Shown here: in pieces, positions 39,424 to 47,075 of the stretch
Numbering within the stretch: the stretch's first letter is position 1
How the letters are laid out: every line of letters starts with the position of its first letter
Source: Deltaproteobacteria bacterium
GTDB lineage: Bacteria > Desulfobacterota > Binatia > DP-6
Length of the DNA: 50,243 nt
Direction: 5' to 3'
NCBI GenBank assembly: GCA_005888095.1
Contig: VBKF01000112.1
Coordinates: 1 to 50,243 of the forward strand
The notes under the pieces: model-generated
What the model was told of the DNA's origin: nothing
What the model saw: only the letters and a program-made list of their open reading frames with translations
Databases searched by the model: none
Made by a program: the position numbers and the translations under genes

Positions 39424-39765
39424 TCAGGACCCTTCGTCGGGCAGCTCGCGCAAGACGAAGCGGCCGCCGTGCGGGATCTCGAGCGAGAAGGTGTCGCTCC
39501 GCACGCCGTCGAGCGCGTCGATGACGAAGCGATCCGACGCGAGGTAGCGCGCATGCTCGGGGTGGGCGTAGACAGCGATCCCGTCGGCCTCGCCGAGCCG
39601 CACGTCGAAGCCTTCGATGATGCTCGAGCGGCGGCAGAGGACGGGGTTGGTCCCCCCGCAGCAGCCGCCGCTGATCATGAAGGCGAAGGGCTCGCCGCCC
39701 GCCTCGGCGCGCACCCGCGCGAGCAGCCGGTGCGCCCGGGGCGTCATCCCCTCGCAGCCGGGCAT
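39424..39765 (-). CDS. DUF779 protein paired with aldehyde dehydrogenase
   Basis: This 113-residue DUF779 protein is recognised by the SGGCCGGTNPVLC motif after FAFMI, and by the final SLEIPHGGRFVLREL. An ATG at 39747 is an alternative start. The family is known to sit next to aldehyde dehydrogenase genes, and here its ATG is one base past the stop of such a gene, so they are translated together. A redox, metal or accessory role through the Cys residues has been suspected; none is proven by this sequence. Confidence 0.88.
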   Translation of the reverse strand: MPGCEGMTPRAHRLLARVRAEAGGEPFAFMISGGCCGGTNPVLCRRSSIIEGFDVRLGEADGIAVYAHPEHARYLASDRFVIDALDGVRSDTFSLEIPHGGRFVLRELPDEGS

Positions 39766-39766
39766 G

Positions 39767-41278
39767 TCAGGCGAAGAGGTCCATCGTGAAGTCGTTCAGG
39801 TCGACCCAGACCTGCTTGAGACGCGTCAGGTGCTCGACCATCGCGATGCCGTTCTCCCGCCCGTAGCCGGAGAGCTTGTAGCCGCCGAAGGGCGAGTTCG
39901 GCTCGATCATGTGCCAGGTGTTGATCCACACGGTCCCGGCCTGCAGCCGCTTGGCGAGGCGGTGGGCGCGCTTCAGGTCCTTCGTCTGCACGCCGGCGGC
40001 GAGCCCATAGATGACGTCGTTGCCGATGCGCACGGCGTCGTCCTCGTCGCGGAAGCGGAGGACGCTCGCCACCGGGCCGAAGATCTCCTCCTGGGCGATC
40101 TGCATCCTGTTGTCGACCTCGGTGAAGACCGTGGGCTCGTGGTAGAAGCCCTTGGCGAGCGCCGGATCCTTCGGCTGCCCGCCGCCGCAGCGGAGGCGGG
40201 CGCCCTCCTTCTTGCCGATCTCGACGTAGCGCTGCACCTTGCGGAGCTGCTCCTCCGAGACCAGCGGACCCATCCGGGTCGAGAAGTCCATCGGGTCGCC
40301 GATCTGGACCTGCTGCGAGCGCTCGACGAAGCGCTCGACGAACCGGTCGTAGAGGCCGTCCTGGACGAGGATGCGGGTGCCGGCCGAGCAGACCTGGCCC
40401 GTGTTCATGTACAGGCCGAACAGCGCCGTCGCGATCGCCGGCTCGAGGTCGACGTCGTCGAAGATGATGTGCGGCGACTTGCCGCCAAGCTCGAGGGTGA
40501 CGGTCTTCAGGTTCGACGCCGACATCTGGACGATGAGCCGGCCGGTGACGTACTCGCCGGTGAAGGCGATCTTGTCGACGCCGGGATGCGCGGCGAGCGC
40601 CGCGCCCGCCGTCGGCCCGAAGCCGGGGACGACGTTGAGCACCCCTTCGGGCAGGCCGGCCTCGGCGGTGAGCCGCGCGAGCTCGAGGGCGGTCATGGGG
40701 GTGTGCTCGGCGGGCTTCAGGACCACGGTGTTGCCGCAGGCGAGCGCCGGCGCGGTCTTCCAGACCGCCATCAGGAGGGGCGCGTTCCAGGGCGTGATGC
40801 CGCCGACCACGCCGACCGGCTCGCGCAGCGTGTAGCCGAGGTATTCGCCCGGCCGCATCGGCGGGCTCGTCAGGCCGTGCAGCTTGGTGGCCATGCCCGC
40901 CCAGTAGCGGAAGACATCGGCCGAGATCGCCCCCATGCTGCTGGTCATCAGCACGGGCATCCCCATGTCGAGCGTCTCGAGACGCCCGAGCTCGGCGGCG
41001 TTGGCCTCGAGGAGATCGGCGATCTTGAGCAGGAGCTTGGCGCGCTCTCCCGGCGGCGTCGCGGACCACACCCCCTCGTAGGCGCCGCGCGCGGCGGCGA
41101 CGGCAGCGTCGATGTCCGGCTTGTCGCCCTCGGCGACCACGGCCACGACCGAGCAGTCGTGGGGACTCACGCTCTCGAAGGTCTTGCCCGACTGACTAGG
41201 GGTGAACCTGCCGTTGATGAAGAGCTGATAGCGGCGCGCGCCGTTCTCGGCGCCGAGGGACTGGGCGGTGCCGGCCAT
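39767..41278 (-). CDS. NAD(P)-dependent aldehyde dehydrogenase
   Basis: This 503-residue enzyme oxidises an aldehyde to the acid with NAD(P). Catalytic residues are Cys297 (TGQVCSAGTR) and Glu263 (TLELGGKSP); ITPWNAPLL supplies the conserved Asn, and VLKPAEHTP and FTGEYVTG bind cofactor. The C-terminal SPFGGYKLSGYGRENG is typical of the betaine-aldehyde/AldA-like clade, but the substrate is not fixed by sequence. The start carries a hairpin over the ribosome binding site. DUF779 follows directly. Confidence 0.93.
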   Translation of the reverse strand: MAGTAQSLGAENGARRYQLFINGRFTPSQSGKTFESVSPHDCSVVAVVAEGDKPDIDAAVAAARGAYEGVWSATPPGERAKLLLKIADLLEANAAELGRLETLDMGMPVLMTSSMGAISADVFRYWAGMATKLHGLTSPPMRPGEYLGYTLREPVGVVGGITPWNAPLLMAVWKTAPALACGNTVVLKPAEHTPMTALELARLTAEAGLPEGVLNVVPGFGPTAGAALAAHPGVDKIAFTGEYVTGRLIVQMSASNLKTVTLELGGKSPHIIFDDVDLEPAIATALFGLYMNTGQVCSAGTRILVQDGLYDRFVERFVERSQQVQIGDPMDFSTRMGPLVSEEQLRKVQRYVEIGKKEGARLRCGGGQPKDPALAKGFYHEPTVFTEVDNRMQIAQEEIFGPVASVLRFRDEDDAVRIGNDVIYGLAAGVQTKDLKRAHRLAKRLQAGTVWINTWHMIEPNSPFGGYKLSGYGRENGIAMVEHLTRLKQVWVDLNDFTMDLFA

Positions 41279-41280
41279 GG

Positions 41281-41300
41281 GGACCTCCTCCCTGAGGTCC
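41281..41300 (-). promoter_or_regulatory. Hairpin overlapping the dehydrogenase ribosome binding site
   Basis: Read on the minus strand, GGACCTC pairs with GAGGTCC around a 6-nt AGGGAG loop, ending 2 nt before the ATG at 41278. The AGGGAGGAGG ribosome binding site is split between the loop and the 3' arm. Folding could therefore limit initiation. Confidence 0.4.
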
Positions 41301-41308
41301 CCACATTA

Positions 41309-41356
41309 GGAGAGCGCCGCCGCGCGGGTCAACCACCCGGCACGGCGGCGCTCTCC
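41309..41356 (-). terminator. 14-bp perfect stem between RHH gene and dehydrogenase gene
   Basis: 41309-41322 and 41343-41356 form a perfect 14-bp stem, with a nested CGGGT/ACCCG stem in the loop. It lies between the stop of the ribbon-helix-helix gene and the aldehyde dehydrogenase start on the same strand. It could act as an attenuator or terminator, although no T-tract follows. Confidence 0.45.
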
Positions 41357-41366
41357 CGGTCGGGCC

Positions 41367-41552
41367 TCAGCTCCGCGTCCGCCGGCGCTCGCGCCCGCGG
41401 CCGTCGCGCTGGAGCTTCTCCTCGAGCGCGTTCACGACGAAGTCCATGACGGAGACATCCGACTTGACGCAGTAGAGCTTCAGCTCTCGATGCAGGTGCT
41501 TCGGGATACGCGTGGCGAGCTGAACCCAGATTTCCCCTTCACTTGCTGCCAT
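41367..41552 (-). CDS. Small ribbon-helix-helix protein A
   Basis: The product has 61 residues from the ATG at 41552, with a strong AAGGAGGG ribosome binding site. The sequence IWVQLATRIPKHLHRELKLY followed by SVMDFVVNALEEKL fits a ribbon-helix-helix fold: a strand with RIP, then two amphipathic helices. The tail is Arg-rich. It is paralogous to the protein encoded near 43.4 kb, with which it shares VQLATRIP, REL.CV..DV and F V.AL.EKL. It probably binds DNA as a dimer or is an orphan antitoxin; no toxin gene adjoins it. Confidence 0.75.
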   Translation of the reverse strand: MAASEGEIWVQLATRIPKHLHRELKLYCVKSDVSVMDFVVNALEEKLQRDGRGRERRRTRS

Positions 41553-41682
41553 GATCCCTCCTTCTCCCCTCGCAGTGGCTGATGTTTGCCGCTCAATAGC
41601 TAGCGATACGGTTTATTGCAAGGGGCGAGATTCCCCGAGGTGGTCCCCGCATGTGCACCGTGAGCAGCATTCGGCACTGAAT

Positions 41683-41700
41683 GGTAGCAAGGGTGCTACC
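41683..41700. promoter_or_regulatory. Inverted repeat in the divergent control region
   Basis: GGTAGCA (41683-41689) and TGCTACC (41694-41700) form a perfect 7-bp inverted repeat with an AGGG spacer. It lies in the 219-bp region between the leftward RHH gene and the rightward aldehyde dehydrogenase gene. It is a reasonable operator candidate for the adjacent RHH protein. Confidence 0.35.
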
Positions 41701-41771
41701 TCGGCCCGAGTGGTGTAGTCCTTTCGGGAGGGTCGTTGCGGCCCGACGGGCACTGGCCTAGGGTGAGACCT

Positions 41772-43184
41772 ATGAAGCAGACGTTCTGTCACCTGATCGA
41801 CGGCGAGCTCGTTGCGGGTCGGCGCGACTTCGAGGTCGTGAACCCCGCCACCGGCGCCCCCTTCGCACGCTGCCCTGACGCGACGCGTGAGGAGGTGGAT
41901 GCCGCGATGGGCGCCGCGGCGCGCGCCTTTGCCGGCGAGTGGAGCCGAGACGAGGCCGGCCGGCGGCGGACGCTCGCGGCGATGAGCGAGGCGCTGGCGG
42001 CGGCGGCCGACGAACTCGGGCGGCTCGTCTGCCTGGAGCAGGGCAAGCCGCTCGCGCAGGCGACGGGCGAGGTGAGGGGGGCGGCGCGGCTCCTCAAGCG
42101 CTACGCGGAGGAACCCATCCCGCGCGAGGTCCTGCGCGAGGATCAGAAGGTTCGCGTGACGGTCGTGCGGAAGCCGCTCGGCGTGACCGCGGCCATCACG
42201 CCCTGGAACTACCCCGTGGCGACGCTGGTCGCCAAGATCGGACCGGCTTTCGTCACGGGCAACACCGTGGTCGCCAAGCCGTCGCCCTTCACGCCGCTCT
42301 CCTCCCTGGCGCTCGGTGCGGTGCTCCGTCCCGTGGTGCCGCGCGGGACGCTCAACGTGATCGGCGGCAGCGACGAGGTGGGCGCCTGGATGACGGCGCA
42401 TCCCCAGGTGCGCAAGATCTCGTTCACGGGCAGCGTGCCGACCGGCAAGAAGATCATGCGGGCGGCCGCCGAGGACCTGAAGCGGGTGACGCTCGAGCTC
42501 GGCGGCAACGACCCGGCGATCGTGCTGCCGGACGTGGATCCCGCGCAGGTGGCGCCGCGGCTGTTCTGGGGCGCCTTCACCAACTCCGGCCAGATCTGCA
42601 TCGCCATCAAGCGGCTCTACGTGCACGAGCGGACGTATCGGCCGCTGGTCGACGCGCTGGCGGCGCTCGCCCGGCAGGTCAAGCTCGGGGACGGCTTGGA
42701 GCCGGATACCGAGCTCGGGCCGATCAACAACCGGCCGCAGTTCGAACGCGTCCGGGAGCTCGTCGACGATGCGCGCCGCGCCGGGGGCAAGGTGGAGGTG
42801 GGCGGCGCGCCGCTGTCGCGCCCGGGCTACTTCTACCCGCCGACGCTGGTGACCGGCGTCGGCGAGGGGGTCCGCCTCGTCGACGAGGAGCAGTTCGGGA
42901 CGGCGCTTCCGGTCATCCCGTACGCCGACGTCGAGGACGCCGTCGCGCAGGCCAACCGCTCACACTACGGGCTCGGCGGCTCGGTGTGGACGGCCGACGT
43001 GCGCCGCGGCGAGGAGATCGCCCAGCGGCTCGAGTGCGGGACCGCGTGGGTCAACCAGCACATCGACACGGGTGCCTTCGCGCCGTTCGGCGGGATGAAG
43101 TGGAGCGGCATCGGCCGGGAGAACGGCCGCTGGGGCATCGAGGAGTTCTGCGAGCTCCAGGTCGTCAGTACACGCCTGGCGTAG
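41772..43184 (+). CDS. Second aldehyde dehydrogenase
   Basis: This 470-residue aldehyde dehydrogenase starts at the ATG at 41772 (MKQTFCHLIDGELVAGRR). The catalytic Glu is in TLELGGNDP and the catalytic Cys in NSGQICIAIKRLYVHE; ITPWNYPV and FTGSVPTGKKIM are conserved. The C-terminal part has FAPFGGMKWSGIGRENG. It is only moderately similar to the first dehydrogenase and has no DUF779 partner. The motifs resemble the succinate-semialdehyde/aminobutyraldehyde group, but that is not secure. It lies between two paralogous RHH genes. Confidence 0.92.
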   Translation: MKQTFCHLIDGELVAGRRDFEVVNPATGAPFARCPDATREEVDAAMGAAARAFAGEWSRDEAGRRRTLAAMSEALAAAADELGRLVCLEQGKPLAQATGEVRGAARLLKRYAEEPIPREVLREDQKVRVTVVRKPLGVTAAITPWNYPVATLVAKIGPAFVTGNTVVAKPSPFTPLSSLALGAVLRPVVPRGTLNVIGGSDEVGAWMTAHPQVRKISFTGSVPTGKKIMRAAAEDLKRVTLELGGNDPAIVLPDVDPAQVAPRLFWGAFTNSGQICIAIKRLYVHERTYRPLVDALAALARQVKLGDGLEPDTELGPINNRPQFERVRELVDDARRAGGKVEVGGAPLSRPGYFYPPTLVTGVGEGVRLVDEEQFGTALPVIPYADVEDAVAQANRSHYGLGGSVWTADVRRGEEIAQRLECGTAWVNQHIDTGAFAPFGGMKWSGIGRENGRWGIEEFCELQVVSTRLA

Positions 43185-43200
43185 CAGACCGCGCGGCGCC

Positions 43201-43215
43201 GCCTTCCGGGAAGGC
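43201..43215. terminator. Short hairpin between convergent genes
   Basis: GCCTTCC at 43201-43207 and GGAAGGC at 43209-43215 are perfect arms of a short stem, just after the second dehydrogenase and before the convergent RHH gene. There is no T-tract, so a terminator role is only possible. Confidence 0.3.
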
Positions 43216-43253
43216 AGCCATTGGATCGCAGCCGGCGGGGGCCGCGAGTCGGC

Positions 43254-43454
43254 TCAGGCCCGAGCGCGGCTGGTCGGCCGGACGACGGCCCCACGCCGCA
43301 TCCGGGTGAGCTTCTCGGCGAGCGCGGTCCTCACGAAGCTCTGCAACCGCACGTCATTGCGCACGCAGAACTCTTTGAGCTCACGCGCCACGCGGCGCGG
43401 GATGCGGGTGGCGAGCTGAACCAGGTCTTCTTCATCGTAGGCGGGGTTTTTCAT
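43254..43454 (-). CDS. Small ribbon-helix-helix protein B
   Basis: The ATG at 43454 gives 66 residues; a start at 43472 is also in frame. DLVQLATRIPRRVARELKEF followed by VRLQSFVRTALAEKL is close to the RHH protein near 41.4 kb, and the acidic N-terminus and basic C-terminus differ. The two paralogs flank the second aldehyde dehydrogenase gene. A role as DNA-binding regulator or orphan antitoxin is inferred. It is convergent with the dehydrogenase gene. Confidence 0.75.
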   Translation of the reverse strand: MKNPAYDEEDLVQLATRIPRRVARELKEFCVRNDVRLQSFVRTALAEKLTRMRRGAVVRPTSRARA

Positions 43455-43502
43455 GCTTTCTAAACCCTGCACCGCCGAGACGCGAGTGTCAAACGCCGCA
43501 GC

Positions 43503-44816
43503 TCATAGCACGGGCGCGGAAACGCGCAGGAAATCCCGTACGCCCTCGACCAGCGCGTCGGTGAGGAGGTCCTGATAGGCCCCGTCGCAGGCCCGCGCGG
43601 CGTCGCCCGGGTGGGTGAGGTACCCGATCTCGACCAGGACCCCCGGCACGGCGTTGCGCGCGAGGACGGCAAAGGTCCCCGGCCGCGCGTCGCCGCGCAC
43701 GCCGCCGACCACCGTGGCGAGCGCGGACTCGACCGCCCGGCCGAGCCGCATGGCGCGGTCGGCGGCGATCGGGTCGCCCGGCGCGCCGGCACCGCCGCCG
43801 TAGAAGACCTCCACGCCCCGGGCGCTCGGGTCGCGGCAGGCATTCGCATGCAGGGACAGAAACAGCGCCGCCTCCGCCGCTTCCGGCACCCGGCGCTCGA
43901 TCGGCACGTAGGAGTCGTCGAGACGAGTGAGGACCACCGAGACGGGCAGGCGCGTGGCGAGCTTCACTGCCAGCCGCCGGGCGATGTCCAGGACCACGTC
44001 CTTCTCGATGACCCCGCCGACCCCGGCGGCCCCCGGATCGTGCCCCCCATGGCCCGGATCGATGATGACCAGCGGGAGGGCCCTCTCCCCCGAGCCGTGG
44101 CGGTCGGTCGGCGCGGGCGGCCGGGCTGCCGCGAGAGGGGGTTGGACGCCAGGCGGCTTGACGGGGGGTCGGCCGGGTCCGGAAGGCTCCGGGGCCGTCC
44201 GGGGTGCCTCCTCCGCGACACGGGGTGGCTCAGGCGCGGGAGCAGGGGGTTCGGCTCGGAGATCAGGCGGCTCGGTTCGAGGAGCGGGTGGCCCGGTCCC
44301 GAGGTCGGGCGGCTTCGTTTCCGGCTCGGGGGCCACCGCGGGCAGGGAGGGAGCAGCGGACGCGGAGGGAGCCGCGGATGGCGGTCCGGCCGGCTCGGGC
44401 GCCGGAGCGGCCTCCGGCTGGCTGGCCGGGGGAGGGGGTGCCGCCTCCGTCCGGCCTGGACCGAGCCTCACGACGACCGTGCGCGCGTCCGTCTCGAGCG
44501 TGAATGGCACCGCCGCAGCGAGGTCGAGCACCACCCGCACCGTACCGGCGTCGAAGCGCGCCGTCCGCACCCGCAACAATGGGCCCACGCCGCGGGTCAC
44601 CGCCTGGGCTCCGGGGGCGGTCGCTGTCACGGGCAGGTCGAGGTAGATGCGATCGGGCCCCGCCAGGGCGTGGGCGACCGGTTTGACGGGCTCCGAGACG
44701 TGGAGGCGCACCACGGGTCCCCCGTCCTCCACGACCTCCACCCGTTCGAGAACGGCCGGCCGTGCGCCCCGGGGCACCATCAGCCCGAGCGCCAGCGCGG
44801 CCGTGAGCCGCCGCAT
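43503..44816 (-). CDS. N-acetylmuramoyl-L-alanine amidase with AMIN domain (AmiC-like)
   Basis: From the ATG at 44816 the product has 437 residues; a start at 44846 is also open. A signal peptide (RRLTAALALGLMVPRGARP) leads to an AMIN domain (about 25-120, with VVRLHVSEPVKPVAHALAGP), which targets murein. A long Pro/Glu-rich linker (about 125-245) contains repeated PPDL and PPAP elements. The Amidase_3 domain follows with zinc-ligand and catalytic motifs IDPGHGGHDPGA, EKDVVLDIA, SLHANAC and LVEIGYLTHP. It cleaves the amide bond between muramic acid and the stem peptide in the periplasm, usually during cell separation. Confidence 0.9.
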   Translation of the reverse strand: MRRLTAALALGLMVPRGARPAVLERVEVVEDGGPVVRLHVSEPVKPVAHALAGPDRIYLDLPVTATAPGAQAVTRGVGPLLRVRTARFDAGTVRVVLDLAAAVPFTLETDARTVVVRLGPGRTEAAPPPPASQPEAAPAPEPAGPPSAAPSASAAPSLPAVAPEPETKPPDLGTGPPAPRTEPPDLRAEPPAPAPEPPRVAEEAPRTAPEPSGPGRPPVKPPGVQPPLAAARPPAPTDRHGSGERALPLVIIDPGHGGHDPGAAGVGGVIEKDVVLDIARRLAVKLATRLPVSVVLTRLDDSYVPIERRVPEAAEAALFLSLHANACRDPSARGVEVFYGGGAGAPGDPIAADRAMRLGRAVESALATVVGGVRGDARPGTFAVLARNAVPGVLVEIGYLTHPGDAARACDGAYQDLLTDALVEGVRDFLRVSAPVL

Positions 44817-44991
44817 CGAGTGCACATCTACGCCCCGGCGCCGCACCTTGTCCAGCGCGCGGGTGGCGCGTCAAACGCTGCGGCGCTCGCGCTCCGTAAC
44901 TTCCCTTGCGGAGGAGGCGTTGCTATACGGCGAGCCAGCGGTTTTTCCCCTGGCATCCCACAACGGCGCGTCGGCGCAAGGAGGCTTCGGC

Positions 44992-45237
44992 ATGAAGCTT
45001 GGTGTTCTCGTGATCGCAGGGGGGCTGATTCTGGGTACGGCGGGACTCGGCATGGCCGGAGAAGTCAACTGCAAGCAGGTGAACAAGTACCTGGGAACCG
45101 GCCGCACCGTGAAGGATGTGGCCGAGACCATGGTCATCAGTGAGTCGGACGTGAAGAAGTGTCAGGATCAGGCCGCCAGCGAGACCAAGGGGGGCGAGAA
45201 GGCGGGCGACATGGGAAAGAAGGAGGAGAAGAAGTAG
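44992..45237 (+). CDS. Small exported Lys/Glu-rich protein
   Basis: AAGGAGG (44978-44984) lies 7 bp before the ATG at 44992, and the product has 81 residues. A signal peptide (KLGVLVIAGGLILGTAGLG) is followed by EVNCKQVNKYLGTGRTVKDV and SESDVKKCQ, with two Cys that could form a disulfide. The C-terminal 25 residues are Lys/Glu/Gly-rich and probably unstructured. I recognise no family, but the signal peptide and ribosome binding site make it a believable gene. It lies upstream of tadA. Confidence 0.75.
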   Translation: MKLGVLVIAGGLILGTAGLGMAGEVNCKQVNKYLGTGRTVKDVAETMVISESDVKKCQDQAASETKGGEKAGDMGKKEEKK

Positions 45238-45314
45238 CGGACCGATTCCACGCCGGGCGACGGCCTCGCGCCGCCGCCCGGCGCGATGTCTCCGCCGCCG
45301 AGGACCGCCGGTGG

Positions 45315-45755
45315 ATGGAGGAGTCCCTGCGCGAGGCGCGGGCGGCCGGGGCGCGGGGCGAGGTGCCGATCGGCGCGGTCGTCGTGCGGGACGGCCTCCT
45401 GCTCGCCCGTGCCGGCAACGCCAGCATCGCCGAGGCCGACCCGACGGGCCACGCCGAGGTCCGCGCGCTGCGTTCCGCCGCGCGCGTGGCCGGGAACTAC
45501 CGGCTGCCCCGGGCGGTCCTGTACGTGACCGTCGAGCCGTGCGTCATGTGCATGGGCGCCGCGCTCCAGGCGCGCATCGCGCGGCTGGTCTACGGCTGCG
45601 CGGATCCCAAAGCAGGCGCCGCCGGGTCGCTCTTCGACCTGGCGGGGGACCGGCGGCTCAACCATCGCATGGTCGTCGATGCCGGCCTGGCCGAGGACGA
45701 GTGCCGCGCCGTCGTCCAGGGATTCTTTCGCGCACGTCGAGCGCGGGCGCGGTGA
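45315..45755 (+). CDS. tadA: tRNA adenosine(34) deaminase
   Basis: TadA converts adenosine 34 of tRNA-Arg(ACG) to inosine. Zinc ligands and catalytic residues are H46 and E48 (TGHAEVRALR) and C76/C79 (VTVEPCVMCMGA). Further family features are GEVPIGAVVV and ARLVYGCADPKAGAAGSLFD. From the ATG at 45315 the protein has 146 residues. Relatives usually start some 10 residues earlier, but no upstream in-frame start exists except at 45159, inside the preceding gene. The start is therefore the least certain part. tRNA-Ser follows 46 bp downstream. Confidence 0.92.
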   Translation: MEESLREARAAGARGEVPIGAVVVRDGLLLARAGNASIAEADPTGHAEVRALRSAARVAGNYRLPRAVLYVTVEPCVMCMGAALQARIARLVYGCADPKAGAAGSLFDLAGDRRLNHRMVVDAGLAEDECRAVVQGFFRARRARAR

Positions 45756-45801
45756 GCCGCGGTGGCCGGCCCGTCGACGCTGTGCTACGCGGGGAACCCG
45801 G

Positions 45802-45889
45802 GGAGAGGTGCGTGAGCCCGGTTGAAACGGCACGACTCGAAATCGTGTGAGCCCTTGCGGCTCCGGGGGTTCGAATCCCCCCCTCTCCG
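45802..45889 (+). tRNA. tRNA-Ser(CGA)
   Basis: The cloverleaf has a 7-bp acceptor GGAGAGG/CCTCTCC and an anticodon stem CACGA/TCGTG around loop CTCGAAA, giving anticodon CGA. A long class II variable arm and a T-arm with TTCGAAT are present. The discriminator is G, and CCA is not encoded. Confidence 0.95.
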
Positions 45890-45903
45890 CTCGATCCGCG
45901 AGG

Positions 45904-46836
45904 TCAGTCGGCGCAGCGGAACCCGGTGCTGCGACTGATGTTCGACGGATTCACCGCGGCGTAGATGGCGAAGATACCGTTGCGGTCGCCGGTGGCGTAG
46001 TTGCCGCCGCGAATGATCGCGCCCGGGAGGTTGGCATCGAACGAGACCAGCTCGCGGGCGGTGGCGCCCGCGGGCGGCGCGGCGGGCTGGGGAACTCCCA
46101 TGCAACTGAGGTCGCCACCGTGCGCGCTGTCCCAGAAGGTGCACCCAACGCCCGGGTTGATCCATTCTGCGACCCATTCCCAGACGTTTCCCGCCATGTC
46201 GTGCGCGCCCCACCGGGAGATGCAGCTGCTGCGCGCGCCGGTGAGCGCAGCGAAGTCCGAGTTGGTTGCGCACGTGGCAGTGTGGTCGTCGTTCACGCCC
46301 GGGTCCGGCGTGCCGGCCGCGGCGGCCTGCCACTCTTCGTTCCGAAGCAGGCGCTTGCCGGAGAGCCGGCAGGCTTGCTCGGCCTGGAACCAGGTGACGC
46401 ACGTGCTCGGCGGCACGCCCGCCACCGACGCCGCATAGAGTGGCGCGGTCCAGTTGCCGCTGGGCGGGAAGTCCGGACCGTAATCGAAGCCGGTGCACCC
46501 GGTCATCGGGATCGCGCCCATCTGGACGGCACCGCCCGCCGCCAGCTGCGCGACGGTTGCCTTGCCCCTGCGGACCTTGCCGATCAGCTGGTCGTCTTTG
46601 GGCGGAATGGACCAAACGCTCGCTTCGTACTTGTCGACGCAGATCGGGCCCACCTGGACCGCATCCGGGGGACAGCGACGCGCATGCACGGGTGAGGCGA
46701 GAGCCACGAGGACGATGAATTCCGCCAGCCATGCGAGGCGGCGGCGTCGAGCAGCGGCACGTACGTCATGCGAGGCCCGCGCTCCGTGACGTCGCGCTTG
46801 CAGGACCGGCACCGCGCTCTTGTACGATGCCGGCAA
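45904..46836 (-). CDS. Exported SUMF1/FGE-sulfatase-fold protein
   Basis: The 310-residue frame from 46836 has a long basic N-terminus followed by a signal-like segment (LAWLAEFIVLVALASPVHA), so the mature protein is exported. The formylglycine-generating-enzyme fold is shown by ICVDKYEASVW, CVTWFQAEQACRLSGKRLLR, DMAGNVWEWVAEWI, AIIRGGNYATG and STGFRCAD. The active-site Cys pair of true sulfatase-activating enzymes is not present before GFRC (the region reads AAVNPSNISRS). It is therefore more likely a carbohydrate- or metal-binding relative. It sits on the opposite strand between the two tRNA-Ser genes. Confidence 0.8.
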   Translation of the reverse strand: MPASYKSAVPVLQARRHGARASHDVRAAARRRRLAWLAEFIVLVALASPVHARRCPPDAVQVGPICVDKYEASVWSIPPKDDQLIGKVRRGKATVAQLAAGGAVQMGAIPMTGCTGFDYGPDFPPSGNWTAPLYAASVAGVPPSTCVTWFQAEQACRLSGKRLLRNEEWQAAAAGTPDPGVNDDHTATCATNSDFAALTGARSSCISRWGAHDMAGNVWEWVAEWINPGVGCTFWDSAHGGDLSCMGVPQPAAPPAGATARELVSFDANLPGAIIRGGNYATGDRNGIFAIYAAVNPSNISRSTGFRCAD

Positions 46837-46917
46837 TCGCCGTGTCCAGAAAAACCCGCGACACCTCCAGCCGTTCGCTTGCGCGCCCGCTCAACTTTTG
46901 CGAGCGTGGCTTTTCCC

Positions 46918-47003
46918 GGAGAGGTGCCCGAGCGGCCGAAGGGGCACGCCTGGAGAGCGTGTGTACCCACAAGGTACCGAGGGTTCGAATCCCTCCCTCT
47001 CCG
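46918..47003 (+). tRNA. tRNA-Ser(GGA)
   Basis: The acceptor is GGAGAGG/CCTCTCC. The anticodon stem CACGC/GCGTG holds loop CTGGAGA, giving anticodon GGA. A class II variable arm (TACCCACAAGGTA) and T-arm GAGGG/CCCTC with TTCGAAT follow. The discriminator is G, and CCA is not encoded. It is separated from tRNA-Ser(CGA) by the leftward SUMF1-like gene. Confidence 0.95.
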
Positions 47004-47023
47004 CTCGTTCTGTCCGCGTCGCC

Positions 47024-47052
47024 TTGCGCCTCGTGACCAAGCCGGGTACGCT
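47024..47052 (+). promoter_or_regulatory. Predicted promoter of the SRP RNA gene
   Basis: TTGCGC (47024-47029), a 17-bp spacer and TACGCT (47047-47052) lie 24 bp before the SRP RNA 5' end. The same -35 hexamer and spacing precede the tRNA-Asn gene. Confidence 0.4.
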
Positions 47053-47075
47053 GACCGTCACCTCCGCGGGGCGCT

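Larger units (their letters stand above)
45867..47007 (+). repeat. 27-bp direct repeat made by the two tRNA-Ser 3' ends
   Basis: Positions 45867-45893 and 46981-47007 match in 26 of 27 bases. They cover the T-arm and acceptor 3' strand of both tRNA-Ser genes plus CTCG beyond the tRNA end. The repeats enclose the SUMF1-like gene and the second tRNA-Ser, as an insertion or duplication would, but simple tRNA paralogy could explain them. Confidence 0.5.
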
